Assembly: GCA_020723345.1 (NCBI GenBank)
Contig: DYJA01000050.1
Location: forward strand, 1 to 48,442
Reading direction: 5' to 3'
DNA length: 48,442 nucleotides
Origin: Candidatus Aquidulcis sp.
Lineage (GTDB): Bacteria; Chloroflexota; Anaerolineae; UBA4142
The notes below the pieces were generated by a model. It saw only the letters and a list, made by a program, of their open reading frames with translations, had not been told where the DNA came from and searched no databases. Both the position numbers and the translations under genes were made by a program. Of the stretch, positions 40,252 through 48,442 are shown piece by piece. How positions within the stretch are numbered: position 1 is the first letter of the stretch; every line of letters starts with the position of its first letter.

Positions 40252-41142
40252 ATGCCACCTGACATTTGCGATTACGAAAACTCCCCCTGGCGCACGGACT
40301 TCTGGCGCGGGCGCGATTACGAGGACCGCGCGGAGCGCATCGCGCTCGCGCAGATGCTGCCGCCGCGCGGCGCGCGGCTGTGCGAGATCGGCGCGGGGTT
40401 TGGACGCCTCGCGGATTTTTACCGCGGCTACGAGCGCGTGATCCTGCTCGACTATTCGCGCTCGATGCTCCGCGACGCGCGCGAACAGATCACTTCACGC
40501 TCCACGCTTCACGCATCACGTTTCACCTTCGCCGCCGCCGATCTCTACAATCTCCCGCTTGCCGACAACGCGCTCGACACCGCGGTGACGGTGCGCGTCC
40601 TGCATCACGTCGCCGATATTCCGCGCGCGTTCGCGGAGATCGCGCGCGTGACGCGACCGAATGGAACGTATGTTCTGGAGCACGCGAACAAGCGTCACCT
40701 CAAAGCGATTTTGCGTTACCTCATTACGCGCCGCGCGCCGGATCCGTTCGCGCGCGAACCGTACGAGTTCGTCAAACTCAATTTCGATTTTCATCCGCGC
40801 TACATCGTCGAACATTTGCGCGCGGTGAATTTCACCGTGCAAGACAAACGCGCGGTTTCGACGTTTCGCGTCGCGCCGCTCAAACGCATCGTCCCCGCGC
40901 GCGTCCTCGCCGCGCTCGATGGCATTCTCCAATCGCCAACCGCCAGTCTCGATTTGTCCCCGAGTATTTTCCTGCGCGCCGAATCGCGCAAGCCCGGCGC
41001 GTCCGCGCTCAACGAATCGCTCTGGCGCTGCCCCGCGTGCCACTCCACCGACATCGCGGAATCGCGCGACGCGCTGTCATGCCGCGCGTGTTCGCGCGTG
41101 TATTCGATTGTAGACGGGATTGTTGATTTCAAAGATTTGTAG
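40252..41142 (+). CDS. SAM-dependent methyltransferase with C-terminal zinc ribbon
   Basis: 296 residues. LCEIGAGFGRLADFYRGYER and LLDYSRSMLRDAREQ are the SAM site, AVTVRVLHHVADIPRAFAEI motif II. The C-terminus WRCPACHSTDIAESRDALSC..C is a Trm112-like zinc ribbon of two CxxC pairs, unusual as a fusion. Residues about 80-92 (TSRSTLHASRFTF) come from tandem TCACGC words and look inserted. ATG 40252. The 5' end is duplicated upstream. Its stop overlaps the dnaN promoter. Substrate unknown. Confidence 0.85.
   Translation: MPPDICDYENSPWRTDFWRGRDYEDRAERIALAQMLPPRGARLCEIGAGFGRLADFYRGYERVILLDYSRSMLRDAREQITSRSTLHASRFTFAAADLYNLPLADNALDTAVTVRVLHHVADIPRAFAEIARVTRPNGTYVLEHANKRHLKAILRYLITRRAPDPFAREPYEFVKLNFDFHPRYIVEHLRAVNFTVQDKRAVSTFRVAPLKRIVPARVLAALDGILQSPTASLDLSPSIFLRAESRKPGASALNESLWRCPACHSTDIAESRDALSCRACSRVYSIVDGIVDFKDL
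40489..40527 (+). repeat. Tandem TTCACGC/CCACGC words inside the methyltransferase gene
   Basis: CACTTCACGCTCCACGCTTC ACGCATCACGTTTCAC, 7-8 nt units, in frame. They encode a Ser/Thr/His-rich loop between two conserved methyltransferase strands. Confidence 0.65.
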
Positions 41143-41148
41143 TATACT
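41120..41148 (+). promoter_or_regulatory. dnaN promoter
   Basis: TTGTTG (41120-41125), 17-nt spacer, TATACT (41143-41148), overlapping the end of the preceding gene. dnaN starts 30 nt downstream. Confidence 0.75.
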
Positions 41149-41177
41149 ATCGTCGCATTTACTCTGGAGGAATGACC

Positions 41178-42311
41178 ATGAAGGTCTCATGCTTGCAAGA
41201 AAATCTCGCCAAAGGTCTCGCCACAGTTAGCCGCGCGGTTGCGTCGCGCTCGACTTTGCCGGTCCTCGGCAACATTTTGATCGCGACCGATCAGGGGCGT
41301 TTGAAACTCGCGGCGACGAATCTCGAACTCGCGGTCACCTGCTGGATCGGCGCGAAGGTGGACGAAGACGGCGCGACGACGCTGCCCGCGCGCATCCTCG
41401 GCGATTTCGTCAACTCGATGCCGCCTGACCGCATCGAAATGGATCTGAACGTCAAGACGCAAACGATGCACTTGAAGTGCGCGCGCAACGACGCGAACAT
41501 CAAAGGGATCGACGCGCAGGAATTTCCGATCATCCCAACCATCGGCGACGGCAAAAAGATTTCGTTGGAACCCGACACGCTGCGCGAGATGATCGAGCAG
41601 ACGACCTTTGCCGCGGCGACCGATGAATCACGCCCCGTGTTGACGGGCGTCGTCGCGAAATTCGAAAAGGACAAAGTGACCTTCGCGGCAGCCGATGGTT
41701 TTCGCTTGTCGGTGCGGCACGCGCCGTTGAGCGCGCCGGTCGAGCAGCCGATCAGCGTGATCATTCCCGCGAAAGCACTGCAAGAAGTCGCGCGCGTCAG
41801 CGGCGATCAGGAAGACCCCATTGTCATCGCAGTAACCGAAAATAAATCGCAAGTTCTGTTCAAATTGACGAACGCCGAAATTGTTTCGCAATTGATCGAC
41901 GGTCAGTTTCCAGATTTCACGCGCATCATTCCCGACTCACATTCCACGCGCACGACCGTGACGACTTCGGAATTGCAGAACGCGGTCAAGGCGTCGTCGG
42001 TGTTCGCGCGCGAAGCGATGAACACCGTGCGCCTGCAAATCGCGCCCGCGAACGAAATGGGCGGCGGCAAAGTGACGATTACCGCGACGAGCGCGGAATC
42101 CGGCGACAACGTCGGCGACATCGACGCGACGGTGGACGGCGACGCGGTGGAGATCGCGTTCAACGCGCGCTACCTCACCGATGTGTTGAGCGTGCTGCGT
42201 TCGCCCCAGGTCGCGATTGAAACGTCGAGCAGCGCGAGCCCCGGCGTGTTCAAAGCCGTCGGGCGCGATGATTTCACGCACGTCATTATGCCGATGCACA
42301 TCGGCAAATGA
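41178..42311 (+). CDS. dnaN: DNA polymerase III beta sliding clamp
   Basis: 377 residues. VASRSTLPVLGNILIATDQG, LPARILGDFVNSMPPDRIEM, TDESRPVLTGVVAKFEKDKV and the C-terminal HVIMPMHI are beta-clamp motifs across its three domains. It encircles DNA and holds polymerase III. ATG 41178 is chosen because GGAGGA lies 6 nt before it; the ATG at 41172 is too close to that site. It has its own promoter, and no dnaA or recF is adjacent. Confidence 0.97.
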   Translation: MKVSCLQENLAKGLATVSRAVASRSTLPVLGNILIATDQGRLKLAATNLELAVTCWIGAKVDEDGATTLPARILGDFVNSMPPDRIEMDLNVKTQTMHLKCARNDANIKGIDAQEFPIIPTIGDGKKISLEPDTLREMIEQTTFAAATDESRPVLTGVVAKFEKDKVTFAAADGFRLSVRHAPLSAPVEQPISVIIPAKALQEVARVSGDQEDPIVIAVTENKSQVLFKLTNAEIVSQLIDGQFPDFTRIIPDSHSTRTTVTTSELQNAVKASSVFAREAMNTVRLQIAPANEMGGGKVTITATSAESGDNVGDIDATVDGDAVEIAFNARYLTDVLSVLRSPQVAIETSSSASPGVFKAVGRDDFTHVIMPMHIGK

Positions 42312-42440
42312 GATGACAGAGAGGGAATAAGAGGGCATAAGAAGGCAGAGAAGGCGGAGAGGGCTGGGTGCCCTTTCCGCCTTCTTCGTCTTCTCTACCG
42401 TCTCGCGCCTTCTGCGCCCTCTATTGCCTTCTTATCCCTT
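42312..42440. repeat. Long GAAGGC/GCCTTC-word palindrome after dnaN
   Basis: AGAGGGAATAAGAGGGCATA and AGAAGGCAGAGAAGGCGGAG (42318-42362) face CCGCCTTCTTCGTCTTCTCT and CGCCCTCTATTGCCTTCTTA (42380-42432). About 130 nt. It lies between convergent dnaN and rnd and covers the rnd stop. Confidence 0.85.
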
Positions 42441-43601
42441 CTTCCCCCTGAGTACCGCGAGCATCGCCTCCCCGTACTCGCGCGTCTTCCACGGACCCAG
42501 GTCGGTTGCCGCGACGAGCGCGTCGAGCGTGCGCGGATTTTTGCGCGCGAGCGCGAACAGGACGTCGTTCGAGACGATCACATCATTCTCGACGCCGCGC
42601 GCTTCCGCGCGTTGCTTGCGCCACTCTTTCAACTTGCCCAGCCGCTCGCGCGCCGGGTTGTCGAGAAAGTTGTCGCCGCGCGCATGCGGGTGTGGGCGCG
42701 CCGTTTGCGGCGATGCCGCGCCGCGCGCAACCGCATCGGCAAGCGCGTGGCTGTACCGCCGCAGCACATAGTCCGAGATGCCGCCCAAATGCGCGAGCGC
42801 GCGCGTCGAGGCAGGGCGCGCTTGCGCGATTCGCAGCAACGTCGCGTCGGGAAGAATCTTGAATGGCGGACGATCTTCCTTGCGCGCCTGCGCGTCGCGC
42901 CAGCGATACAACTCGCGCAGCGCGCCCAATTGCGCCGGGTTGAGATCGCGCGCGCCGGTGATGTTCCAATACGCGTCGGGATCGAACCGGCGCGGCGAGG
43001 GTTCGACGCGCGTCAATCGCTCGAATTCCTCGCGCGCTTCTTCGACGCGTCCCTGGTTTTGCAATTCGTCCATCTGCACGTCGCGCAAGCGCAAAAGATA
43101 GTGCGTGTCCTCGCGCGCGTACGCGATTTGCTCCGCGCTCAGCGGGCGGCGTCCCCAATCGGCGCGTTGCATTTTTTTATTTAGCGTCACGCCAAAGCGT
43201 TCTTGCAGCGTGTTGCCCAAGCCATAATTCTTCCAGCCCAGAATGCGCGCGGCGATCATCGTGTCGAAAATATTCGCGAACACGAACTGGTAATCGCGTT
43301 TCAGGCACAAGATGTCATATTCCGCTGCGTGAAAAATTTTCTCGATGCGCGCGTCCGCAAAGATCGGCGCGAGCGACGCGAGCGCGTCCGGGGAGAACGC
43401 GAGCGGATCGACGATGAAATCCGCGTCGCGCGTGGAGAATTGCAAGAGGCAGACTTTTTCAAAGTACGAGAACAAACTGTCCGCCTCGGTATCCACCGCA
43501 ATCGCCGATTGCGCGATCAGCGTCGCGCGCAACGCGTCCAGCGCGGACGGCGTTTGCGCATGCACTATCGGAGTTACACGGTCATTCAAATTAGACATCA
43601 T
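42432..43601 (-). CDS. rnd: Ribonuclease D
   Basis: 389 residues. 3'-5' exonuclease for tRNA ends. AIAVDTEADSLFSYFEKVCL (DE pair), NIFDTMIAARILGWKNYGLG (D) and AREDTHYLLRLRD (DxxxY) form the DEDDy site; an HRDC domain is at about 210-290 and a second helical one follows. Starts ATG 43601 (ATGA overlap with the upstream stop) or 43598. Last gene of the glg-lgt-rnd group. Confidence 0.96.
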   Translation of the reverse strand: MMSNLNDRVTPIVHAQTPSALDALRATLIAQSAIAVDTEADSLFSYFEKVCLLQFSTRDADFIVDPLAFSPDALASLAPIFADARIEKIFHAAEYDILCLKRDYQFVFANIFDTMIAARILGWKNYGLGNTLQERFGVTLNKKMQRADWGRRPLSAEQIAYAREDTHYLLRLRDVQMDELQNQGRVEEAREEFERLTRVEPSPRRFDPDAYWNITGARDLNPAQLGALRELYRWRDAQARKEDRPPFKILPDATLLRIAQARPASTRALAHLGGISDYVLRRYSHALADAVARGAASPQTARPHPHARGDNFLDNPARERLGKLKEWRKQRAEARGVENDVIVSNDVLFALARKNPRTLDALVAATDLGPWKTREYGEAMLAVLRGKKG

Positions 43602-44371
43602 CCAAGGGTTTCATTATTTTTTGCGGTGGTGGCAATCCGCCACACCCGCGCGCCCAGCGCGAGCGCGACGAAAACCAAATCCACAAGCTGATCGACGCGC
43701 AGCGCGCCGACGTACACCGTTTCATCGCCGCGCCCAAACCCGAGCGCGAAGTTTGCCGCCGCCGCGACGAGCAGGTACGCGAGAAAAAGCGTCCCCGCGC
43801 GCGGTCTTCGCAGCGCAAGGATCAACAAACCGACAAACAATCCAGCAAACAAACCGATCTCGAAATGCTGCAACGGAAATCGCGGCGCGATCAAGCCGTA
43901 CACGTCCGGCAATTCGACCGCGATCTGGCTGTCGCTGACGACGCCGTAATTCGCGCCGCGCGCCAATGCGCCGAGCCAGCCAAGCGCCTGCCCCATCGCC
44001 AAGCCGAGCGCGGACGCGTCGGCAAGTTTGGCAAAGCGCAAACCGCGCGCGCGCGCGTAGAGCGCGAGCGCGAGCAACCCCGCGATGAATGCGCCGCGGA
44101 GCGCCAAGCCGCCGAGTCCGATCTGCGCGATCTCGTCAGGGCGCGCCGCGTAGTAATCCCAGTTCAACGCGACGTGATACGCGCGCGCGCCGAGCCACCC
44201 CGCCGCGCAAACAAACAGCGCGCCGTCGAGAAAGATCGTCAGCGAGACGGCGCGCCGCGCGCGTTTTCGCAAATAGAGATACGCGATCCCCAAGCCCATC
44301 GCCGCGCCGAGCCAAACGAGCGCGCTGTATGTTGGCAAATCGAAAAAGATCAGATCAAGCGTCGCCGGCAC
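43598..44371 (-). CDS. Prolipoprotein diacylglyceryl transferase-like membrane protein
   Basis: 257 residues, about seven membrane segments. WLGARAYHVALNWDYYAARP, IGLGGLALRGAFIAG and GALARGANYG follow the Lgt order (YH...GG.A..G...R..N), although the usual GRxGNFxNxE appears as ARGANYGVVSD, so it is a divergent Lgt. The window encodes lipoproteins that would need such an enzyme. GTG 44371 overlaps the glgC stop (TAGTG) with GAGGA upstream. Confidence 0.82.
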   Translation of the reverse strand: MPATLDLIFFDLPTYSALVWLGAAMGLGIAYLYLRKRARRAVSLTIFLDGALFVCAAGWLGARAYHVALNWDYYAARPDEIAQIGLGGLALRGAFIAGLLALALYARARGLRFAKLADASALGLAMGQALGWLGALARGANYGVVSDSQIAVELPDVYGLIAPRFPLQHFEIGLFAGLFVGLLILALRRPRAGTLFLAYLLVAAAANFALGFGRGDETVYVGALRVDQLVDLVFVALALGARVWRIATTAKNNETLG

Positions 44372-45624
44372 TAGTCCTCTTCGTTTTCGAGCACGATTGC
44401 CTGCTGCCGCCGCAGTTTCGCTGGGATTTTCGCGGCAGGCACTTCAGTGCCAATCACAACTCCGGCGGGCAAGATCGCCTCGGGCGGAATCTGGCTGTTC
44501 TTGCCAATCGTCACGAGACTATCTTTCAAATCGGTCAAGGTTTCGCCGACATGTGCGCGCGCGCCAATCGTGACGCGTTTGTCCAAAATGGCGCGCTCGA
44601 CCACCGCGCCTTCTTCGATCCAGGTATCGGTGAGAATAATCGACTCGCGCACGATGGCGCCTTTTCCCACGCGCACGCCGGGCGAAAGCACACTGCGTTC
44701 GACCCGCGCGCCGTCGTTCACGATGGTGCCGTTGGCGAGCAGACTATCGCACACGACGGCGTCGGCGCGGATCAGCGCGGGCGGACGCTCTTCCGACAAC
44801 GTGTGAATGACCCAGCGCCGATCATTCAAATCAATCGAGGGCGGCGAAGCGAGCAAGTCCAGGTGCGCCTGCCAATACGATTCGAGCGTACCGACGTCGA
44901 CCCAATAACCGGAGTACGGAAATGCGAACAAGCGCGCGTTGTCGGCGACCATGCGCGGCAGAATGTCTTTGCCGAAATCATGGTTCGAGTCGCGGCGATG
45001 GCTGTCGCCGCGCAAAAGTTGCTCCAGCACGGTGCTGTTGAAAAGGTACACGCCCATGTTGGCGAGATTGCTCTGCGGATGACGCGGTTTCTCTTCAAAG
45101 CGCACCACGCGGTAATCCTGCTCGGTCGTGATATTGCCGAACCGGGACGCGCTTTCCAGCGGCACGGAGATCGTACACAACGTCGCATCGGCTTGATGAT
45201 CCAGGTGGAACGCGATCAGCGGATCATAATCCATCGCGTAGATGTGATCGCCGGAAAGTACGAGGACAAGATCGGGGCGCGTGCTCTTGACAAAGTTGAG
45301 ATTCTGCCACACGGCATCGGCAGTTCCACTGTACCAGTCGCCGGAGCGGCGCGCGCGAAAGGGCGAATAAATTTTCACGCCGCCGGTGAAACCGCGATTC
45401 AGATCCCAGGGACCGCCGCTGCCGATGTGTTCGATCAGCGAATGCGGTCGGTACTGGGCGAGGATCATCACGTCGAAAATATGCGAATTGACGCAATTCG
45501 AAAGCGTAAAATCGATGATCCGATATTTGCCGGCAAACGGGACGGCTGGTTTAGTGCGTTTGACGGTGAGAACGCCCAGCCGCGATCCTTCGCCGCCCGC
45601 CAAAATGACTGCCCGTACTTTCAT
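44371..45624 (-). CDS. glgC: Glucose-1-phosphate adenylyltransferase
   Basis: 417 residues. [20 protein letters not shown] is the nucleotide-binding signature, [20 protein letters not shown] and [13 protein letters not shown] follow, and the C-terminal half is a left-handed beta helix of hexapeptides. Makes ADP-glucose for glycogen. ATG 45624. It sits directly downstream of glgA, so this is a glycogen operon. Confidence 0.97.
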   Translation of the reverse strand: MKVRAVILAGGEGSRLGVLTVKRTKPAVPFAGKYRIIDFTLSNCVNSHIFDVMILAQYRPHSLIEHIGSGGPWDLNRGFTGGVKIYSPFRARRSGDWYSGTADAVWQNLNFVKSTRPDLVLVLSGDHIYAMDYDPLIAFHLDHQADATLCTISVPLESASRFGNITTEQDYRVVRFEEKPRHPQSNLANMGVYLFNSTVLEQLLRGDSHRRDSNHDFGKDILPRMVADNARLFAFPYSGYWVDVGTLESYWQAHLDLLASPPSIDLNDRRWVIHTLSEERPPALIRADAVVCDSLLANGTIVNDGARVERSVLSPGVRVGKGAIVRESIILTDTWIEEGAVVERAILDKRVTIGARAHVGETLTDLKDSLVTIGKNSQIPPEAILPAGVVIGTEVPAAKIPAKLRRQQAIVLENEED

Positions 45625-45660
45625 AGACGCCTCCTCATTGAGACATTCAGAATTTGAAAT

Positions 45661-47115
45661 CTAGTCGTGAATTGAATTGTGAAACGCAATCGCCTCACGA
45701 TAAGCCGCCACGTACGCGCGCGCCGATTTGCGCCAACTAAAATCTTGACGCATTGCGCGCCGCTGCAACGCCTGCCATCGCCGCGTCTGAGTAAAGAGTG
45801 CCTGCGCCCGACGCAACGCTTCGAAAATTGCTTCCGGCGTCGCCTCGGAAAAAACAAAGCCGGTGCCGCGACCGCGCGCGACATCGCGGACACTATCGCG
45901 CAAACCGCCGACCGCGCGCACGACCGGGATACATCCGTAGCGCATGGCGATCATCTGACTCAAGCCGCACGGTTCGTAGCGCGAGGACATCAGCAACAGA
46001 TCGGCGCTGCCATAAATCCGATTGGCGAGTTGCGCGTCGAACTTGAGCGCAACCGCGACCCGCGCCGGATCGCGCGCGGCGAGTTCGCGATACTGTTGCT
46101 CCAAATCCGGATTTCCGGTCCCCAACACAATGGTTTGTCCGCCATGCTCCGTCCACTGCGCGAGCGCGGGCAGCGCGATATCCAATCCCTTTTGCCGATC
46201 CAGCCGCGAAACGATTCCGAGGAGCGGCGCGGGTGAATCGACTAGCCCAAATTGTTGCTGGAGCGCGCGTTTGTTGCGCGCGCGTCGATTCAGCGTGGTC
46301 GCGTCGAAACGCGCGACGAGCGACTTGTCGCGCGAAGGATCCCAAGCGGCGGGGTACAGCCCGTTGAGAATACCGCGCACGTGATCGGCGCGCGAACGAA
46401 GCAATTCCTCAATGCCGCACCCAAATTCCGGCGTCTGAATTTCGGCGGCGTAGGTTGGACTGACGGTGGTGATCATGTCGGCGTGCGCCAGCGCGAGCGG
46501 CAGCAACGCGTCGCGCGCCCAATCAGGCAGGCGAGGATGATCGGAGAGCGCGAATCCGTACTGCGCAAGCGCGTTCGCGGCGCCGTCGCCGAGATAAGGC
46601 AAATTGTGTATGGCGATCAATGTGGCAACTTGCGCGAAGAACGGATCGCTGCGTCCGGCGGTTTGCAACCAGTAGATCGCCGCGGCGGTATGCCAATCGT
46701 TCGCGTGGACTAGCGCCGGTTGCCAATCGATCGCGCGCGTCAGTTCCAACGCCGCGCGCGAGAAAAAAATGTATTTGGAAAAATCCTGCTCGACGTAGGA
46801 ATGATAGACCGTATCTGATCCGCGCAGAGGCGGACCGTCAATCAGATACAGCGGCGCCGCGAATCGTTTCGAGGTCAATTGAAACGCGCACGCCTCTTCC
46901 GCGCCGAATTGAGTGGGGATGGGAAAACGCGCGATGGGCGTTGCGCCGTGCGTCAACTCGCGCAACGACGGATGTAACGGCAGCACTACGCGGACGTCGT
47001 TGCCCAACTCGCGCAAGACGGCAGGCAGAGAACCGGCGACATCTGCCAGACCGCCAACCTTAACGAGCGGACTGGCTTCTGCCGCGAGAAAGAGAACGCG
47101 CAGGGGAGATGACAT
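45661..47115 (-). CDS. glgA: Glycogen synthase (ADP-glucose type, GT5)
   Basis: 484 residues. The ADP-glucose site K-V-G-G-L-A-D-V (19-26, the KTGGL motif), [35 protein letters not shown] and [20 protein letters not shown] are GT5 hallmarks. Extends alpha-1,4-glucan from ADP-glucose. ATG 47115. Followed by glgC after 36 nt, preceded by a membrane protein gene 5 nt upstream. Confidence 0.97.
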   Translation of the reverse strand: MSSPLRVLFLAAEASPLVKVGGLADVAGSLPAVLRELGNDVRVVLPLHPSLRELTHGATPIARFPIPTQFGAEEACAFQLTSKRFAAPLYLIDGPPLRGSDTVYHSYVEQDFSKYIFFSRAALELTRAIDWQPALVHANDWHTAAAIYWLQTAGRSDPFFAQVATLIAIHNLPYLGDGAANALAQYGFALSDHPRLPDWARDALLPLALAHADMITTVSPTYAAEIQTPEFGCGIEELLRSRADHVRGILNGLYPAAWDPSRDKSLVARFDATTLNRRARNKRALQQQFGLVDSPAPLLGIVSRLDRQKGLDIALPALAQWTEHGGQTIVLGTGNPDLEQQYRELAARDPARVAVALKFDAQLANRIYGSADLLLMSSRYEPCGLSQMIAMRYGCIPVVRAVGGLRDSVRDVARGRGTGFVFSEATPEAIFEALRRAQALFTQTRRWQALQRRAMRQDFSWRKSARAYVAAYREAIAFHNSIHD

Positions 47116-47120
47116 GGCGG

Positions 47121-47585
47121 CTACGGCTTGAGCAATTCAGTGATACGGATTACAAGATACGCCACTGCAAAAAGGAATACGATAAAATGCATTCGCAGGA
47201 TAAACAACGGATTGTTGGACTGGCGAATCGAGAAAATCGACCAAAAGGAAATCGGCTTTGGCATCTGTCGTCGCGTGATCAGGGTATCGAGGTGCAGCAA
47301 ATTCTCAATGCCGCCGATGATTTCGAATTTTTGCCGCTCGACCTCGCGGTGCTTGAGTGTAATCGCCATCCCAAATACCGCGACGCATGCCAAGAGCATT
47401 GCCGCGACGATCGCGACAGGCAGCGTGTCGCGTTGCCAACCCAAAGCCACCACCCCGACGATCAGCGCGCCAACAATCTCCAAAGTCTTCCAGGTCTGGG
47501 CGCGCGTCTGGATGTGATCCGGCCACTGCACCTCAAGCATTTTCAGGAGTGCCGCTTCGGTTGGCTGATTGGAATCCGGGTCCAT
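47121..47585 (-). CDS. Hypothetical membrane protein upstream of glgA
   Basis: 154 residues with three hydrophobic segments (ALIVGVVALGW, VAIVAAMLLACVAVFGMAIT, FIVFLFAVAYLVI) and a soluble N-terminus. ATG 47585 has GGAAGGAG 6 nt upstream; the frame extends only six codons further to a TTG. It ends 5 nt before glgA, so it is in the same operon. Not recognised. Confidence 0.75.
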   Translation of the reverse strand: MDPDSNQPTEAALLKMLEVQWPDHIQTRAQTWKTLEIVGALIVGVVALGWQRDTLPVAIVAAMLLACVAVFGMAITLKHREVERQKFEIIGGIENLLHLDTLITRRQMPKPISFWSIFSIRQSNNPLFILRMHFIVFLFAVAYLVIRITELLKP

Positions 47586-47636
47586 TTCAGACTCCTTCCG
47601 CAAACGATCCGCTAGTTACTTGGCTGTCGGGTTGGC

Positions 47637-47885
47637 TCACTCATCTTTCCCTGCTTCGACCGCCGCCGTCGCAATCGCCCACGCGATCAAACCCCAACTG
47701 CCGCCTGCGAGAACGATGACGAGCAACAGCGAACGCACATTCAGCGGCGTGCCTTCGGGATTACGCACCATGCCAAAGACGGACAACCCAATCGCGATCA
47801 ACGCCGCGATTACGCCGATCAGCACCGGACCGCGCAAGACGCCGCGCACGCGCGCGATGAGCGATGGCTTTTTCTCTTCTGTCAT
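47637..47885 (-). CDS. Small hypothetical membrane protein, first gene of the glg operon
   Basis: 82 residues with two membrane segments (VLIGVIAALIAIGLSVFGMV and LLLVIVLAGGSWGLIAWAIA). ATG 47885 has GGGAG about 6 nt upstream. It follows the TTGACG/TATAAT promoter at 47945-47973. Function unknown. Confidence 0.75.
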   Translation of the reverse strand: MTEEKKPSLIARVRGVLRGPVLIGVIAALIAIGLSVFGMVRNPEGTPLNVRSLLLVIVLAGGSWGLIAWAIATAAVEAGKDE

Positions 47886-47900
47886 AATTTTCTCCCGTAC

Positions 47901-47940
47901 TACCGGATTGATCGATTGCCAAATTGACCAGTTGATTTGC
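47901..47940. repeat. Decayed GGTCAATC-family repeat (copy 6)
   Basis: ACCGGATTGATCGATTGCCA followed by AATTGACCAGTTGATT. It lies between the promoter and the first gene of the glg operon. Confidence 0.6.
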
Positions 47941-47944
47941 GACG

Positions 47945-47973
47945 ATTATACATCACGCGCTTGTAAGCGTCAA
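47945..47973 (-). promoter_or_regulatory. Promoter of the glg operon
   Basis: On the reverse strand TTGACG (47968-47973), 17-nt spacer, TATAAT (47945-47950). Confidence 0.85.
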
Positions 47974-48007
47974 GCAAAAACGATTACCCAATTTCGACAA
48001 AACCGGA

Positions 48008-48013
48008 TATAAT
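48008..48013 (+). promoter_or_regulatory. -10 box upstream of the rfbD-like gene
   Basis: TATAAT 40 nt before the start codon. The matching -35 is weak (TTACCC at 47984-47989, 18-nt spacer). Confidence 0.5.
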
Positions 48014-48053
48014 CAGGGCGCAGGATTGCCAATTCGACATACCGAGGATATGG

Positions 48054-48442
48054 ATGCGGATCGTCATTACCGGTGGACGCGGACAACTGGGGCGCGAACT
48101 CGCGCACGTGTTGTCCGCCAAGCACGACATTCTTTCACTCGATCTGCCCGAGTGCGACATCACGCAACGCGCGGAGATTGATTGCATCGCCAGCCATCTA
48201 CCTGATTTGGTGCTGCACTGCGCGGCGATGACCGACGTGGACGGCTGCGCGCGCGATCCGCTCGCGGCGTATCGCGCGAACGCGCTCGGCACGCACAACG
48301 TCGCCGTCGCTTGTCAGCGCGCGAATGCCGCGCTGCTGTACATCAGTACGAACGAAGTGTTCGACGGGACGAAAACGTCGCCGTACCTGGAATGGGACGC
48401 GCCGCGCGCGATCAATCCGTACGGCGCGTCGAAACTCGCCGG
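48054..48442 (+). CDS. dTDP-4-dehydrorhamnose reductase-like protein, N-terminal part
   Basis: The gene runs off the window; 129 residues are seen. RIVITGGRGQLGRELAHVLS is the Rossmann nucleotide site, followed by LDLPECDITQRAEI, HCAAMTDVDGCARDP and the catalytic YGASK at the very end. This order matches RfbD/RmlD of dTDP-rhamnose synthesis. ATG 48054 has GAGG 6 nt upstream. Divergent from the glycogen operon. Confidence 0.9.
   Translation, partial: MRIVITGGRGQLGRELAHVLSAKHDILSLDLPECDITQRAEIDCIASHLPDLVLHCAAMTDVDGCARDPLAAYRANALGTHNVAVACQRANAALLYISTNEVFDGTKTSPYLEWDAPRAINPYGASKLA

Overview
The window is a GC-rich bacterial chromosome segment that reads best as a Chloroflexota (Anaerolineae-like) genome. 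Evidence is indirect: the gene mix (M32 carboxypeptidase, 5'-nucleotidase lipoprotein, SH3b lipoprotein, 7TM sensor, DUF433/DUF5615 pairs, hgcAB), sigma70-type promoters, Shine-Dalgarno starts, and many text-like palindromic repeats between genes. There is no rRNA gene, so the taxonomy is inference.

Layout. 1-1.5 kb: a stable-RNA/tuf operon on the minus strand (tRNA-Thr, tRNA-Tyr, a LAGLIDADG-like ORF, tRNA-Thr, tuf). 1.6-7.1 kb: a coiled-coil protein, metG with a candidate attenuator leader, a pentaheme cytochrome, an M32 carboxypeptidase and a membrane protein. 7.3-13.3 kb, plus strand: 5'-nucleotidase lipoprotein, a small companion, SH3b lipoprotein, a large membrane protein and a Vps62-like protein. 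13.4-17.7 kb, minus strand: a metal-methylation island with arsR, hgcA, hgcB (mercury methylation), arsM (arsenite methylation), an ECF sigma factor and three small genes. 17.8-25.5 kb: rsmG, a serine peptidase, a DUF433/DUF5615 pair, a methyltransferase, a nitrilase, arfB and ppc. 25.7-29.5 kb, plus strand: gatC and gatA separated by a glycosyltransferase and an MNT-HEPN fusion. 29.6-36.3 kb, minus strand: a 7TM-GAF regulator and the rpsB-tsf-pyrH-frr-uppS-cdsA operon. 36.8-39.1 kb, plus strand: a YgiT-type zinc finger and a chelatase gene whose AAA+ and VWA halves are joined across a -1 slippery site. 39.2-39.33 kb: DnaA-box-like words and a near-consensus parS, a candidate origin/centromere region. 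39.4-42.3 kb: a second DUF433/DUF5615 pair, a methyltransferase with a duplicated 5' end, and dnaN. 42.4-47.9 kb, minus strand: rnd, an Lgt-like gene, glgC, glgA and two membrane proteins. 48.05 kb to the end: start of an rfbD-like gene.

Standout observations: (1) hgcAB under what looks like ArsR control, with a 28-nt operator-like block (24/28 identical) in front of both arsR and hgcA; (2) a dnaX-type A AAA AAG heptamer in the right register, followed by a hairpin, joining ChlI to its VWA domain; (3) the DnaA-box/parS cluster 1.9 kb upstream of dnaN; (4) a leader peptide plus competing hairpins before metG; (5) at least fourteen different palindromic repeat families filling most intergenic gaps, often touching start or stop codons, nested in one another, and in at least three cases sitting in frame inside genes (rsmG, gatA, a membrane protein).
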